A stretch of DNA of 64,000 nt, from assembly GCF_046533115.1 (NCBI RefSeq), contig NZ_JAJQRC010000012.1, positions 16,341 through 80,340 of the forward strand. Reading direction: 5' to 3'. The position numbers and the translations under genes are program-made. This document shows, piece by piece, positions 23,863-32,465 of the stretch. The notes beneath the pieces were generated by a model, which saw only the letters and a list, made by a program, of their open reading frames with translations, did not search any database and was not told the DNA's origin. Positions within the stretch are counted from its first letter, which is position 1. Each line of letters starts with the position of its first letter. Origin of the DNA: JAIRMO01 sp046533115 (lineage in GTDB: Bacteria; Spirochaetota; Spirochaetia; Treponematales; Breznakiellaceae).

Positions 23863-24687
23863 TTAATGGTTGTGATACTCCTTCAAGTCGCAGACCGCCT
23901 GCTCATAATCAATCAGGGTAGTTATGGTAGGCCCTTCCCCGCAGACCGGGCAGTCCGGATTAGGGGCGAGCTTTACCTTACGGAATTCCATGGTCAGGGC
24001 GTTGTAGGTAAGGAGGTATCCGTTCAGGGATCCTTCCATCCCCAGCAGGAACTTCAACGCCTCCGTAGCCTGGAGGGTCCCGATGACTCCGCCCATAACT
24101 CCCAGTACCCCGGCCTGCCGGCAGGTGGGAACCGCGTCCGGCGGCGGCGGTTCCCGGAAAACGCAGCGGTAACAGGGACCCTTGCCGGGAATATAGGTCA
24201 TAAGCTGGCCCTGGAAACGGATAATCCCCGCGTGGGAAAAAGATTTCCCCAGCATGACACAGGCGTCGTTGATCAGAAATTTGATAGGGAAATTATCTGT
24301 TCCGTCGATGATAAAGTCATAGTCTTTATCCTTAATAATATCCGTTATATTGGAGGCGTTGATCCATTCGCGGTAAACCGCCACCACCGGATCCGGATTC
24401 ATGGCCTCCATGGTTTCCCGGGCGGACTCGACCTTGGGTTTTCCTAGATCCGCGGTGGTATGGATGATCTGCCGCTGCAGATTGGAAAGCTCCACGTTAT
24501 CGGCGTCGGCGATACCGATGGTCCCCACCCCGGCGGCGGCCAGATACATCGCGGCGGGCGCTCCCAGGCCCCCGGCGCCGATGATCAGGACCTTGCCTGC
24601 CATGATCCGTTTCTGGCCCTTGACCCCCACTTCCTTAAGGATGATATGCCGGGAATAGCGTTCCAGCTGTTCGTCGGTAAAGGCCAT
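23863..24687 (-). CDS. ThiF/MoeB/HesA-family sulfur-carrier adenylyltransferase (HcyF-like)
   Basis: A 274-residue E1-like enzyme. It starts QLERYSRHIILKEVGVKGQ, then GAGGLGAPAAMYLA (nucleotide site) and DADNVELSNLQRQ. It carries DGTDNF and zinc cysteines in CYRC and CPVC. It adenylates the C-terminal glycine of the carrier so that sulfur can be loaded. It overlaps the TusA-like gene by 1 nt. Without the neighbourhood it could be called MoeB or ThiF; the sulfite reductase and JAMM genes favour the thiocarboxylate role. Confidence 0.93.
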   Translation of the reverse strand: MAFTDEQLERYSRHIILKEVGVKGQKRIMAGKVLIIGAGGLGAPAAMYLAAAGVGTIGIADADNVELSNLQRQIIHTTADLGKPKVESARETMEAMNPDPVVAVYREWINASNITDIIKDKDYDFIIDGTDNFPIKFLINDACVMLGKSFSHAGIIRFQGQLMTYIPGKGPCYRCVFREPPPPDAVPTCRQAGVLGVMGGVIGTLQATEALKFLLGMEGSLNGYLLTYNALTMEFRKVKLAPNPDCPVCGEGPTITTLIDYEQAVCDLKEYHNH

Positions 24688-24950
24688 CAGGATAAGCCGC
24701 CCTTAACGACCCGGAGCAGATAGGCGCCGTCTTCGGCCTTATTAACGCTGATCACCCGGTGGCCTTCGTCTTTAAGGCTCCGGGGTACGTTTTGAATGGG
24801 CTCGCCATCGTTGAGCCGCACTTCCAATATCTGGCCGTCATCCAGTTCCTCCAGGGCAACCTTGGTTTTAACAAAGGTAACGGGGCATACCACGGTGGTA
24901 ATATCCACCCTGGCGTCCGGTTCCTGTTCACCGGTTTGATCCTGTATCAT
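24687..24950 (-). CDS. TusA-family sulfur-transfer protein
   Basis: An 87-residue TusA/SirA-like protein with the CPVTFVKTKVALEEL signature, in which the Cys carries persulfide, and a LNDGEPIQNVPRSLKDEGH segment. It overlaps the sulfite reductase by 4 nt and the ThiF-like gene by 1 nt. It probably hands sulfide-derived sulfur from the reductase to the activated carrier protein. Confidence 0.92.
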   Translation of the reverse strand: MIQDQTGEQEPDARVDITTVVCPVTFVKTKVALEELDDGQILEVRLNDGEPIQNVPRSLKDEGHRVISVNKAEDGAYLLRVVKGGLS

Positions 24951-25810
24951 ACCGCTTCCTCCAATTCCTTTTTCAGCCCCTCTATCCCAAGCCGGGTGAG
25001 GGTCTTGCCCAGCCGTTCCCCGGGCTTGGCGTGATCCCGGTAAAACTTGATCACCGCGTCCGCAGCCTTAAAGACCTGGGCCTTGTCGAAGATCAGCGGC
25101 AGGAGGTGAAGCCCTTCCTTAATATCATTACCGAACATACCGCCAAAGGAGAGAAGATACCCCTTCTTTCCCTTCCATGCGTCGGTGGGACAGCCCTTTA
25201 CGCACTTGCCGCAGTATACGCAGTCTTTTTTACCGAATGAGAGGTCCCGGTTTTCCTTGTCCACCACGATAACCTTTACCGGGCAGGCCGCTTCGCAGAG
25301 TCCGCAAAAGGTACAGGCCGTTTTATCCCATTCGGGGAAGATTCCTCCCTTGATTCCCAGGTCGTTTTCCTCCGCCTTAAGGCAGTTGTTCCTGCAGCCG
25401 GTAATGCCTATCTTGAATTTATGGGGCAGTTCCTGCCCAAAGTACCGCTCGTCCAGCTCCTCCGCCAGGCCGGAGGTTTCAATTATCCCGCTGGGACAGA
25501 CCCCGGAACCCTGGCAGGCGGTTATGGTCCGTACCCGGGGACCGCAGACCCCTATATTTACGCCTCCCCCGGTCAGCTCCTTTTTTACCCGGTCAATATC
25601 CTCCAGGGCGATGAAGGGGATCTCCACCCCCTGTCGGGAAGTCAGGTGGATGTAGCCTTTGCCGTATTTCTCCGCCACCTCCCCGATTTTCCGGACCTGG
25701 GCGGCGGTAAGCTGCCCCCCGATGACTTTAAGCCGCATAGAGAAACGATTCTTTTGAATTTGACGCATAAAGCCGCCTTTTTTAAGGGCCGCATAGTCAA
25801 TATCAGACAT
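24947..25810 (-). CDS. Siroheme sulfite/nitrite reductase with ferredoxin domain
   Basis: A 287-residue reductase. The N-terminal half is the NIR/SIR ferredoxin-like domain (LTSRQGVEIPFI). The siroheme-[4Fe-4S] site is TACQGSGVC (C-x5-C) and TGCRNNC (C-x3-C). Two 4Fe-4S clusters follow: CTFCGLCEAACP and CVYCGKCVKGCP. This compact form resembles AsrC and other small assimilatory sulfite reductases. It is the first gene after the promoter at 25867-25895. The siroheme it needs is made by the last three genes of the same operon, which supports sulfite as substrate, although nitrite cannot be excluded from sequence alone. Confidence 0.93.
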   Translation of the reverse strand: MSDIDYAALKKGGFMRQIQKNRFSMRLKVIGGQLTAAQVRKIGEVAEKYGKGYIHLTSRQGVEIPFIALEDIDRVKKELTGGGVNIGVCGPRVRTITACQGSGVCPSGIIETSGLAEELDERYFGQELPHKFKIGITGCRNNCLKAEENDLGIKGGIFPEWDKTACTFCGLCEAACPVKVIVVDKENRDLSFGKKDCVYCGKCVKGCPTDAWKGKKGYLLSFGGMFGNDIKEGLHLLPLIFDKAQVFKAADAVIKFYRDHAKPGERLGKTLTRLGIEGLKKELEEAV

Positions 25811-25866
25811 AAGCTGAACTCCACAAAGTTATATTTTTACGGATTAATAATACTAATTCGCTAGGG

Positions 25867-25895
25867 ATTATAGTGTATTTTTTAGTTAAGTGCAA
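25867..25895 (-). promoter_or_regulatory. Sigma-70 promoter of the sulfite/siroheme operon
   Basis: On the minus strand, TTGCAC and a perfect TATAAT are 17 nt apart, about 57 nt before the reductase ATG. Confidence 0.75.
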
Positions 25896-25941
25896 GACCC
25901 CGGGGCGTTTTTCTGAAACTGGTACGTTTTTCCCGGCTATT

Positions 25942-27258
25942 TTAAGGTAAAGCCGGTTCGGGCACGGTGACACAGCCGTCGGGCAATATCAGGACCTTGG
26001 GGCAGGGGATACCCCGGTCCCCGGCGGCTTTGAAAGCCCTTGCCAGGGCTTCCTGGGGGGAACAGGCCTTTTCGATAAACAGGGCCTTGAGCTGTTCCGC
26101 GGAAAGCTCCGCCACAGCCCTGATCGTTGCCCGGCCCGAAACCGCGGCCATTTTTGCGGCCTTATGATACCCCAGCTGGTACCCCGCCCGGATCCGTTCC
26201 AGGGCGTCCTCGGGACTTGCGGCCTGAGCCATAAGGCGGGCGTAGGCTTCGTCCCCAATACCGTCCCGGCAGGAAGAAACCAGGATCAGGGTCCCCCCGT
26301 CCTTGAGGGCTAAGGCCCCGTTGTCAATGGCCTTTTGGGATTGGTAGAGGTCGATATCCATGGGGAATTTGGCCACCGAAACCACAATATCCGCCTTGGT
26401 GGGGATGGAAACGCAGAAAATCTTTCGGGCGACCTCCACGGCGGCATAAAAAGAAGCCAAAAGGTCCCCGGCGGTGGCGGCGGCCACCTGTTGATCCTTG
26501 TTCAGAACGGTCATAAAGGAAAATATGGGGGCCGTTATCAGGGGGAGGGCGTCCATCATGTCCTCGTGGACCGGGTTTCCCTCCAGGGCCAGGGACCGGG
26601 ACGAGGGGGACAGGGCCTGTTTATGGTTGGCCTCTATAGTGCGGAAGGCCGCGATCCCCGGCAGAAAGGCCTTGCGTCCCCCGGTAAAGCCCCCAAAGTA
26701 GTGGGGCTCCACGCTCCCGGTAGCGATGATCCGGTCCGCCTCAAAAAGCCGCTTGTTGAGCAGTATCGGGGTGCCGTTCCGGGTACGGCCCAGGTCGGCC
26801 ATGTCCTCATCTTTCCGGGCGTCGTGGTGGACCGCCCGGACGCGGAGTTTATCGTAGAAGGTCCCCAGGATCTGGTGATATTCCTCTTCGGTGGGCTTAC
26901 GGTGGGCGCCGGTGGCCACCAGGAGGGTAAGATCCTCCGTCTTGATCCCCCCCTGCTCCAGGGCCGGAATAAGGGCCCTGAGGATGGCCTCCGTGGGGGT
27001 GGGCCTGGTGGCGTCGTTGATGATAATCAAAATCCGGCGCCCCCCCCGGAGAAATTCGGTCAGGCTTTGTCCGCTCCGTTTTTCCGCAGCGAGAAAGGGC
27101 CCATCAACAAGGCTGTAGGGCCGCGCCAGGGCTTCCCCAAGGATCTCCGCCGGGCTCCCGGCCGTCCTAAAATCATTGGGTTCCGCCACCCCCAGGAGGT
27201 TTTCATCGGATACTTCCAGGGGAAACTGTCTGTCCAGATAGGGTATCGATAATTTCAT
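25942..27258 (-). CDS. LarA-family (lactate racemase-like, DUF2088) protein
   Basis: 438 residues. The N-terminal domain has IIINDATRPTPTEAILRAL; the signature GSVEPHYFGGFTGGRKAFLPG region includes the Lys (in GRKAFLPG) that binds the nickel-pincer cofactor in LarA. The His in ATGAHRKPT and the HHD in AVHHDARK fit the family. LarA homologues racemise various 2-hydroxyacids, so lactate is only one possibility. No larB, larC or larE genes are nearby. It is followed by the sulfite operon and preceded by malic enzyme. Confidence 0.9.
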   Translation of the reverse strand: MKLSIPYLDRQFPLEVSDENLLGVAEPNDFRTAGSPAEILGEALARPYSLVDGPFLAAEKRSGQSLTEFLRGGRRILIIINDATRPTPTEAILRALIPALEQGGIKTEDLTLLVATGAHRKPTEEEYHQILGTFYDKLRVRAVHHDARKDEDMADLGRTRNGTPILLNKRLFEADRIIATGSVEPHYFGGFTGGRKAFLPGIAAFRTIEANHKQALSPSSRSLALEGNPVHEDMMDALPLITAPIFSFMTVLNKDQQVAAATAGDLLASFYAAVEVARKIFCVSIPTKADIVVSVAKFPMDIDLYQSQKAIDNGALALKDGGTLILVSSCRDGIGDEAYARLMAQAASPEDALERIRAGYQLGYHKAAKMAAVSGRATIRAVAELSAEQLKALFIEKACSPQEALARAFKAAGDRGIPCPKVLILPDGCVTVPEPALP

Positions 27259-27357
27259 AAACTTACATATTTAAAATTCAGGTACTTTTTCAAGGTTCAT
27301 TCCAAACCCGCCCGGAATCCGGCGCCAAGCATTTTGCCTGACACCGGGAGGGTCCCG

Positions 27358-28818
27358 CTATTTTACCGCATCAATGGCCTTTTGCAGGGCCGTTTCCAGC
27401 AGCTGCGGAGGCGGATCTTTGATATGACCCAGCTTTTTCATGTCCTCCACCACGGCCCGGGCAGCGGCAATATCCGCCTTGGCCCGGTGATAGACCTCCT
27501 CCCAGGAGAGGGTCACCCGGGCGACCCCTTCCTTGATGGCCTGGATCGCCACATCCGCCGCTTCCTGGACGAAAACCTCGGCTTCCTCCATGGTGGCGAT
27601 AATGTTATCCGGCTGTATCCCCCGCTTTTCGGAGAATTCCGCGATGGAGTGGGCGCAGCGGATGGCCATGCCGTCGGTGATCTTCCGGGCCCGGACCAGG
27701 AGGGCCCCCTTGAGGATGCCGGGGAAGCAGACCGAGTTATTGACCTGGTTGGGAAAATCCCCCCGGCCGGTGGCCACGATAAAGGCCCCCGCTTCCTTGG
27801 CGGCATAGGGCCAGATCTCCGGTACCGGGTTGGCGCAGACAAAAACAATGGACTTTTCCGCCATGGAACGGATCCACTCCCGTTTTACCGTATCCGGGCC
27901 CGGGGTGGATAGGGCGATGAGTACATCCGCCCCCTTGAGGGCTTCCGCGATGGACGGCGCCCTGCCGGGGTTGGTCCGCTCGCAGAGTTCCCACTTGCGG
28001 TAGTTCCGTTTATCCCCCTTGATATCGTCCCGGCCCGCATGGAGGCTCCCCTTGGAATCAAAGACCACCATCTTGGCGGGATCCCCCCCGTCGGCAAGGA
28101 TCAGCCGGGCGATGGTGGTATTGGAGGCCCCCGCCCCGAGGAGGACGATCCGGGCATCCCCGAGTTTTTTCCCCGCCAGTTTGAGGGCATTGATGAGCCC
28201 CGCCAAGGTAACGCAGGCCGTCCCCTGGGCGTCGTCGTGCCAAACCGGGATATCGCAGGCTTCCCGGAGCTCGTCCAGGACCTTAAAACAGTTGGGCTGG
28301 CTGATATCTTCCAGGTTTATGGCCCCAAAGGAAGGCTGGACCATCTTGACAAAATCAATGATCTTATCGGGGTTGCTTTTTCCGTCGGGTCCCTTGGAAT
28401 CCACACAGAGGGCCACCGCATCCACCCCCCCCAGATACTTCATGATCATGGCTTTACCTTCCATGACTCCCAGCCCCCCCGGGGGGGTACAGTCCCCGTC
28501 TCCCAGGACCCGGGTAGAGTCGGAGACCACCGCCACCAGGTTTCCCCGGTTGGAGAGGGCAAAGGAGGCGTCGTTATCGTCCCGGATAGTGGTGGATATC
28601 TGGGAAACGCCCGGAGTGTACCAGACGTTGAACCAGGCAAGGCCGTAGATACCGCACTTGGGCAGGGTCTGCATTTTGCCGCCATAGAACCGGTGGGCCT
28701 CGGCGGAGAGATTTTTGAGAAATAGGGTTTTTGCCCGGGCCTTTTGGTCCTCGGTAAAATTACCGGGGAACAGGGCATCGAGATTTTTTAACGAGGGATC
28801 AATTTTCATTTTTTCCAT
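27358..28818 (-). CDS. NAD(P)-dependent malic enzyme
   Basis: 486 residues. It decarboxylates malate to pyruvate. The malic domain has YTPGVSQISTTIRDD and LGDGDCTPPGGLGVMEGKA. The NAD domain has VWHDDAQGTACVTLAGLINAL, GAGASNTTIARLIL and FVCANPVPEIWPY. The previous gene ends at 28806 within an ATGA that also gives ATG 28809, so the start may be 28809 (MKIDPS) rather than 28818. It is in an operon with archaeal-type GAPDH. Cofactor preference is not readable with certainty. Confidence 0.94.
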   Translation of the reverse strand: MEKMKIDPSLKNLDALFPGNFTEDQKARAKTLFLKNLSAEAHRFYGGKMQTLPKCGIYGLAWFNVWYTPGVSQISTTIRDDNDASFALSNRGNLVAVVSDSTRVLGDGDCTPPGGLGVMEGKAMIMKYLGGVDAVALCVDSKGPDGKSNPDKIIDFVKMVQPSFGAINLEDISQPNCFKVLDELREACDIPVWHDDAQGTACVTLAGLINALKLAGKKLGDARIVLLGAGASNTTIARLILADGGDPAKMVVFDSKGSLHAGRDDIKGDKRNYRKWELCERTNPGRAPSIAEALKGADVLIALSTPGPDTVKREWIRSMAEKSIVFVCANPVPEIWPYAAKEAGAFIVATGRGDFPNQVNNSVCFPGILKGALLVRARKITDGMAIRCAHSIAEFSEKRGIQPDNIIATMEEAEVFVQEAADVAIQAIKEGVARVTLSWEEVYHRAKADIAAARAVVEDMKKLGHIKDPPPQLLETALQKAIDAVK

Positions 28819-29837
28819 TTTCCTAGACCTAAATATTTATTTGTTTCCGCGGTAGCCGAAGCAGAATCAGACTGCATCTTCAGCGCCGCCCGGATACCGT
28901 CCATGGTTTCCGGAATAGTAACCGATTCCTGGGGGATATTAATGGCGTACATGATATTATCCCCGCTTTCCACGATACTGTCCTCCCAGAGGCCAATCTC
29001 GTACATATCCCCCCGGGGATTCCCCAGATCCCGGGCATACCGGAAAAAGGAGGCGTTCCCCAGAAAACCGTCTTCCAGGGAAACCACCCGGATCCGGTCG
29101 TGGTTCTTAAAGGCTTCCCGGGCCATTTCCCGGGTGATCTTTTTGCCCCCCCTGCCATGGGCCAGTACCGTAATGATGTGGCCGTGGGTAACCGGGGTAT
29201 GCACCAGAATACCGGTAGCCTCCACATGGGGCATGATGGTCATCAGGTCCAGGGCCTGGTGTGAGGGGGCTTTTTCCAGCTGCAGGGCATTGGTCAGCCC
29301 CCGGTGGTAGTCCCCGGGATCCGCGACCCGGCGGATGATGGTGATCGCCACCCGGTCAACGCCGTATTTCCGGTCCAGACAATCCACCGAACGGATAAGC
29401 CCGGTGGTGTTACAACTGGTCAGTTTAAGATAATTAACCCCCAGGCCCTTTTCGTAGTTGGCATACCCGTGGAAAAACACATCCGCCACGGAATTTTTTT
29501 CTCCCCCCTGGAAGATGGCCTTAACCCCGGCTTTTTCATAGAGCTCCTTGTTTTTGGCACCCACCCCGCCGGGGGAAGAATCCAGCATGATATCCACCTT
29601 ACCGATAAGATCCGCAAAACTGCCCTGATAGGGGATCCCCAGGGCGTCAAATTTTGACTTGTCCGCGCCGTCCACCAGGTACAGCTTATAGGGCATCCCT
29701 TTTTCCTTCAGGGCCCGGATCGAAAGGGTAGGGGCGAGGTCCGCAATCCCCACCAGTTCCATATCTTTCTGCAAAAACACCCCGTCCGCCAAGCGCTGCC
29801 CGATTACTCCGTAACCTGCTACACCGACTTTTACCAT
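28806..29837 (-). CDS. Type II (archaeal-type) glyceraldehyde-3-phosphate dehydrogenase
   Basis: About 343 residues from ATG 29837 (MVKVGVAGYGVIGQRLADGV), with GGAG 10 nt upstream; an ATG at 29861 would add eight residues. The Rossmann start, the catalytic Cys142 in SCNTTGLIR and HTPVTHGHII are those of the archaeal family and differ from bacterial GapA (SCTTNC). It oxidises glyceraldehyde 3-phosphate to 1,3-bisphosphoglycerate. It lies next to a PGK that is also archaeal in type, and its stop overlaps the malic enzyme start. An archaeal origin by transfer is inferred. Confidence 0.92.
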   Translation of the reverse strand: MVKVGVAGYGVIGQRLADGVFLQKDMELVGIADLAPTLSIRALKEKGMPYKLYLVDGADKSKFDALGIPYQGSFADLIGKVDIMLDSSPGGVGAKNKELYEKAGVKAIFQGGEKNSVADVFFHGYANYEKGLGVNYLKLTSCNTTGLIRSVDCLDRKYGVDRVAITIIRRVADPGDYHRGLTNALQLEKAPSHQALDLMTIMPHVEATGILVHTPVTHGHIITVLAHGRGGKKITREMAREAFKNHDRIRVVSLEDGFLGNASFFRYARDLGNPRGDMYEIGLWEDSIVESGDNIMYAINIPQESVTIPETMDGIRAALKMQSDSASATAETNKYLGLGKWKK

Positions 29838-30056
29838 AATTATGTTACTCCTTACCATCAAAATATATTATCATCACCGTTATTGTTCGGGAATCTTCGT
29901 TTCCGAATAAATTCCATGATAAAACCGCAATTACCAAACTCCTTCGCGACCCAAGGGGGTTCTCTAACAAGTCTACTATATTAAATGAGGATCGTCATCC
30001 TCGAAAAAGCTTTTTTATGGGAGTCTTTTTCAAAATTCGGCGGCTTTGAACGCGGC

Positions 30057-31316
30057 TCAATTTTGCAGCCGCCGCAGGGTTGAACCAAACCGGAGGGCTT
30101 TGACCACTGGCAGTTCTTCCCCGGTAAGGAAACGGATCAGGGCCCCCCCGCCGGTACAGAGGTAGTTGATCGCCTGGGTCTTGCCATACTTCTTGGTGGC
30201 GCTGATACTGTCCCCCCCGCCGATCACCGTATAGGCCGCCGTATCCCCCAAGGCGTCCCACACCATCCGGGTCCCCTGTTCCGTGGGCGCCTCCTCGAAG
30301 ACCCCCATGGGACCATTGACAAAGACCGTCCTGGCCGACCGGATCCGTTCCTGGTAACGGGCCGCGGTTTTAGTCCCGATATCCAGGATGAGGGCCTCCT
30401 TCGGGATCTGCCCCAGGGGGTATTCCACCCGCCGGCCGTCCCGGACCACGGCAAAATCTTCGGGCATCAGGATCCGGTCCCGGTATTTTGCGAGGAGCTC
30501 CCTGGCGGTTCCCACCAGGGATTCGTAGCCCTCCTTTCTGATGAAGTTCCGGGCCCCTTCCCCAATATCCGAATCCGCCGCCCAGAGGAGTACCTCTCCC
30601 ACCAAGCCCCCGGCCAGGACCTGATCGGCGATACCGCCTCCCAAAACCGTACTCATCATAAGGAAGGCGTCGTTGATCTTCGCCCCCCCCAGAACAAAAA
30701 CACAGGGCCGCTCGGGCTTTTCCATGAGGGCCGAAATGACGCAGAACTCCTCCTCAAAGAGACGGCCCATGGCGCTGGGGAGGAGCTGCTCAAATCCGCA
30801 GAGGCTGGGCTGATCCCGGTGGGCCGCGGCAAAGGCGTCGTTGACATAGAGGTCGGCCAGGGGGGCCAGTTTCCGCACCAGGAGGGTTTTGGCCTGCTCC
30901 TCATGGGAGAGGAGGAGTTTGGTTTCAAAGAGGGTCTGCTCCTCCGCCACGAAACGGACATTATCTAAAAGCAGGATCTCCCCCGCCTTGAGAACCCGGA
31001 TGGCTTCCCGGGCCGCGGGGCCGCAGACATCGTCGATAAAACGGACCTCTTTCCCCAACAGCCCGGACAATACCCGGGCGTGGGGTTCGGTGGTGTAGAA
31101 GTTTTTGTATTCGATATCGCTCCCCTGGTGGGCCAGGAGTACCAGTTTCGCCCCCTTTTCCGTGAGTTCCCTCAGGGTCGGGATACACGCCTCGATCCGG
31201 GTAGTATCCTTGAGGGTTCCTGTTTTTTTATCCACCGGCTGGTTTATATCGATCCGGCAAAGAACCGTCTTGTCCTTTACCTCCAGATCGTCCAGGGTGT
31301 TAATACCGAATCTCAT
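30057..31316 (-). CDS. pgk: Phosphoglycerate kinase, archaeal-like
   Basis: 419 residues. It starts FGINTLDDLEVKDKTVLCRI and DINQPVD, with TRIEACIPTLREL, VLLAHQGSD and LLLDNVRF: the archaeal rather than the bacterial signature (which reads RVDFNVP, RGGKV-type). The nucleotide site is seen in VFVLGGAKINDAF and GGGDS. ATG 31316 has AAGGAG 5 nt upstream. It converts 1,3-bisphosphoglycerate to 3-phosphoglycerate with ATP gain, the step after the neighbouring GAPDH. The 220 nt between them hold no gene that I can see. Confidence 0.92.
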   Translation of the reverse strand: MRFGINTLDDLEVKDKTVLCRIDINQPVDKKTGTLKDTTRIEACIPTLRELTEKGAKLVLLAHQGSDIEYKNFYTTEPHARVLSGLLGKEVRFIDDVCGPAAREAIRVLKAGEILLLDNVRFVAEEQTLFETKLLLSHEEQAKTLLVRKLAPLADLYVNDAFAAAHRDQPSLCGFEQLLPSAMGRLFEEEFCVISALMEKPERPCVFVLGGAKINDAFLMMSTVLGGGIADQVLAGGLVGEVLLWAADSDIGEGARNFIRKEGYESLVGTARELLAKYRDRILMPEDFAVVRDGRRVEYPLGQIPKEALILDIGTKTAARYQERIRSARTVFVNGPMGVFEEAPTEQGTRMVWDALGDTAAYTVIGGGDSISATKKYGKTQAINYLCTGGGALIRFLTGEELPVVKALRFGSTLRRLQN

Positions 31317-31379
31317 AAGGTCTCCTTATCCCCGGTGAATTGAAAACCATCCCCGCCGGGCAAGACCGGGACGGCGGAT

Positions 31380-31416
31380 GGGCCTTTCCCGAAACCAATC
31401 GGGTTGGGAAAAGCCC
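31380..31416 (-). terminator. Hairpin downstream of iolE
   Basis: GGGCCTTTCCC and GGGAAAAGCCC form an 11-nt stem with a 15-nt loop, between the end of iolE and pgk. There is no clear T-run, so its efficiency is uncertain. Confidence 0.45.
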
Positions 31417-31522
31417 GTGGAAGCGATTTTGTTGAACCGGTCTCAACAAAATTACAGATGTTTATCTACATTGGTCTTGTCGATGACTTCCCCTTCCATA
31501 AAAAATACCCGCTCCCGGGGTC

Positions 31523-32416
31523 TTAAATTTTGGCCTTTTCTTTAATATAGGCGCGGGCCTTGCGAGCGTACTCTAGGGGATTGGCCTTGGCGGGGTCCTG
31601 CTCGGCCTCCACCACCCACCATCCCTGGTATTTGGCCTTTTTAAGGGCCTGGAAGATGGGCTCAAAGTCGATGCTCCCGTCTCCGGGCACGGTAAAGACC
31701 CCCTCCTTAACCGCGGTCAGGAAGGACCACTTTTCTTTAATCGCCCTCCTGCGGATCGCCGGACGCATATCCTTAAGATGTACGTGGCCTATCCGTTTCA
31801 TCCATTTGGTGAGGACCGCCAAATGATCCTCCCCGGAGAAGACCAGATGTCCCGTATCGTAGAGGAACCCCAGCAGGGCGGGATCGGTATTTTCCATGAG
31901 CCGGTCTATTTCCGCGGCGGTCTGGACCCCGGTCCCCATATGGTGGTGGTAGGTGAGCTTCATCCCCTTGGCCACGGCCTTTTTCCCCAGTTTGTTAAGG
32001 CCCTCGCAGAGCCGTTCCCACGCTTCATCGGTAAAGGTGGGCTTATCGTCAAAGATGGGCCGTTCCAGGCCCTGGATGGAATGGCCCTGTTCCGCCGCGC
32101 CGATGACCCGGGCGCCTACGGCATAGAGAAAATCCCGGTGTTTGATGAATTCCGCCTCCACCTCCCGGTAGGGTTTGGTGGTAAGGAAGGAACTGAACCA
32201 CGCATTACAGATCGTAAGCCCCCGGAGGCCCAGGGCTTTGTTCAGAACCTTGGGGTCCCGGGGGTACTTGTTCCCCACCTCGCTTCCCGTGAAGCCCGCC
32301 AGGGCCATTTCACTGACACACTGCTCAAAGGGGATCTCCCCCCCCAATTCGGGAAGGTCGTCATTGGTCCAGCCAATGGGGGCTATCGCCAGTTTAATCG
32401 CTTGTTCCTTCGCCAT
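31523..32416 (-). CDS. iolE: Inosose dehydratase IolE
   Basis: 297 residues, TIM-barrel sugar isomerase fold. It starts KLAIAPIGWTNDDLPELGG, characteristic of IolE, and contains YHHHMGTGVQT, LYDTGHLVFSGED and HVHLKDMRP with the metal-binding His/Asp/Glu set, ending WVVEAEQDP. It dehydrates scyllo-inosose to the diketone that IolD hydrolyses. It is the last gene of the iolG-B-D-E operon. Confidence 0.94.
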   Translation of the reverse strand: MAKEQAIKLAIAPIGWTNDDLPELGGEIPFEQCVSEMALAGFTGSEVGNKYPRDPKVLNKALGLRGLTICNAWFSSFLTTKPYREVEAEFIKHRDFLYAVGARVIGAAEQGHSIQGLERPIFDDKPTFTDEAWERLCEGLNKLGKKAVAKGMKLTYHHHMGTGVQTAAEIDRLMENTDPALLGFLYDTGHLVFSGEDHLAVLTKWMKRIGHVHLKDMRPAIRRRAIKEKWSFLTAVKEGVFTVPGDGSIDFEPIFQALKKAKYQGWWVVEAEQDPAKANPLEYARKARAYIKEKAKI

Positions 32417-32465
32417 GTTTTCCTCCTATATATCCAGGGGTAGTATCTACCAGACACTACCGGAC

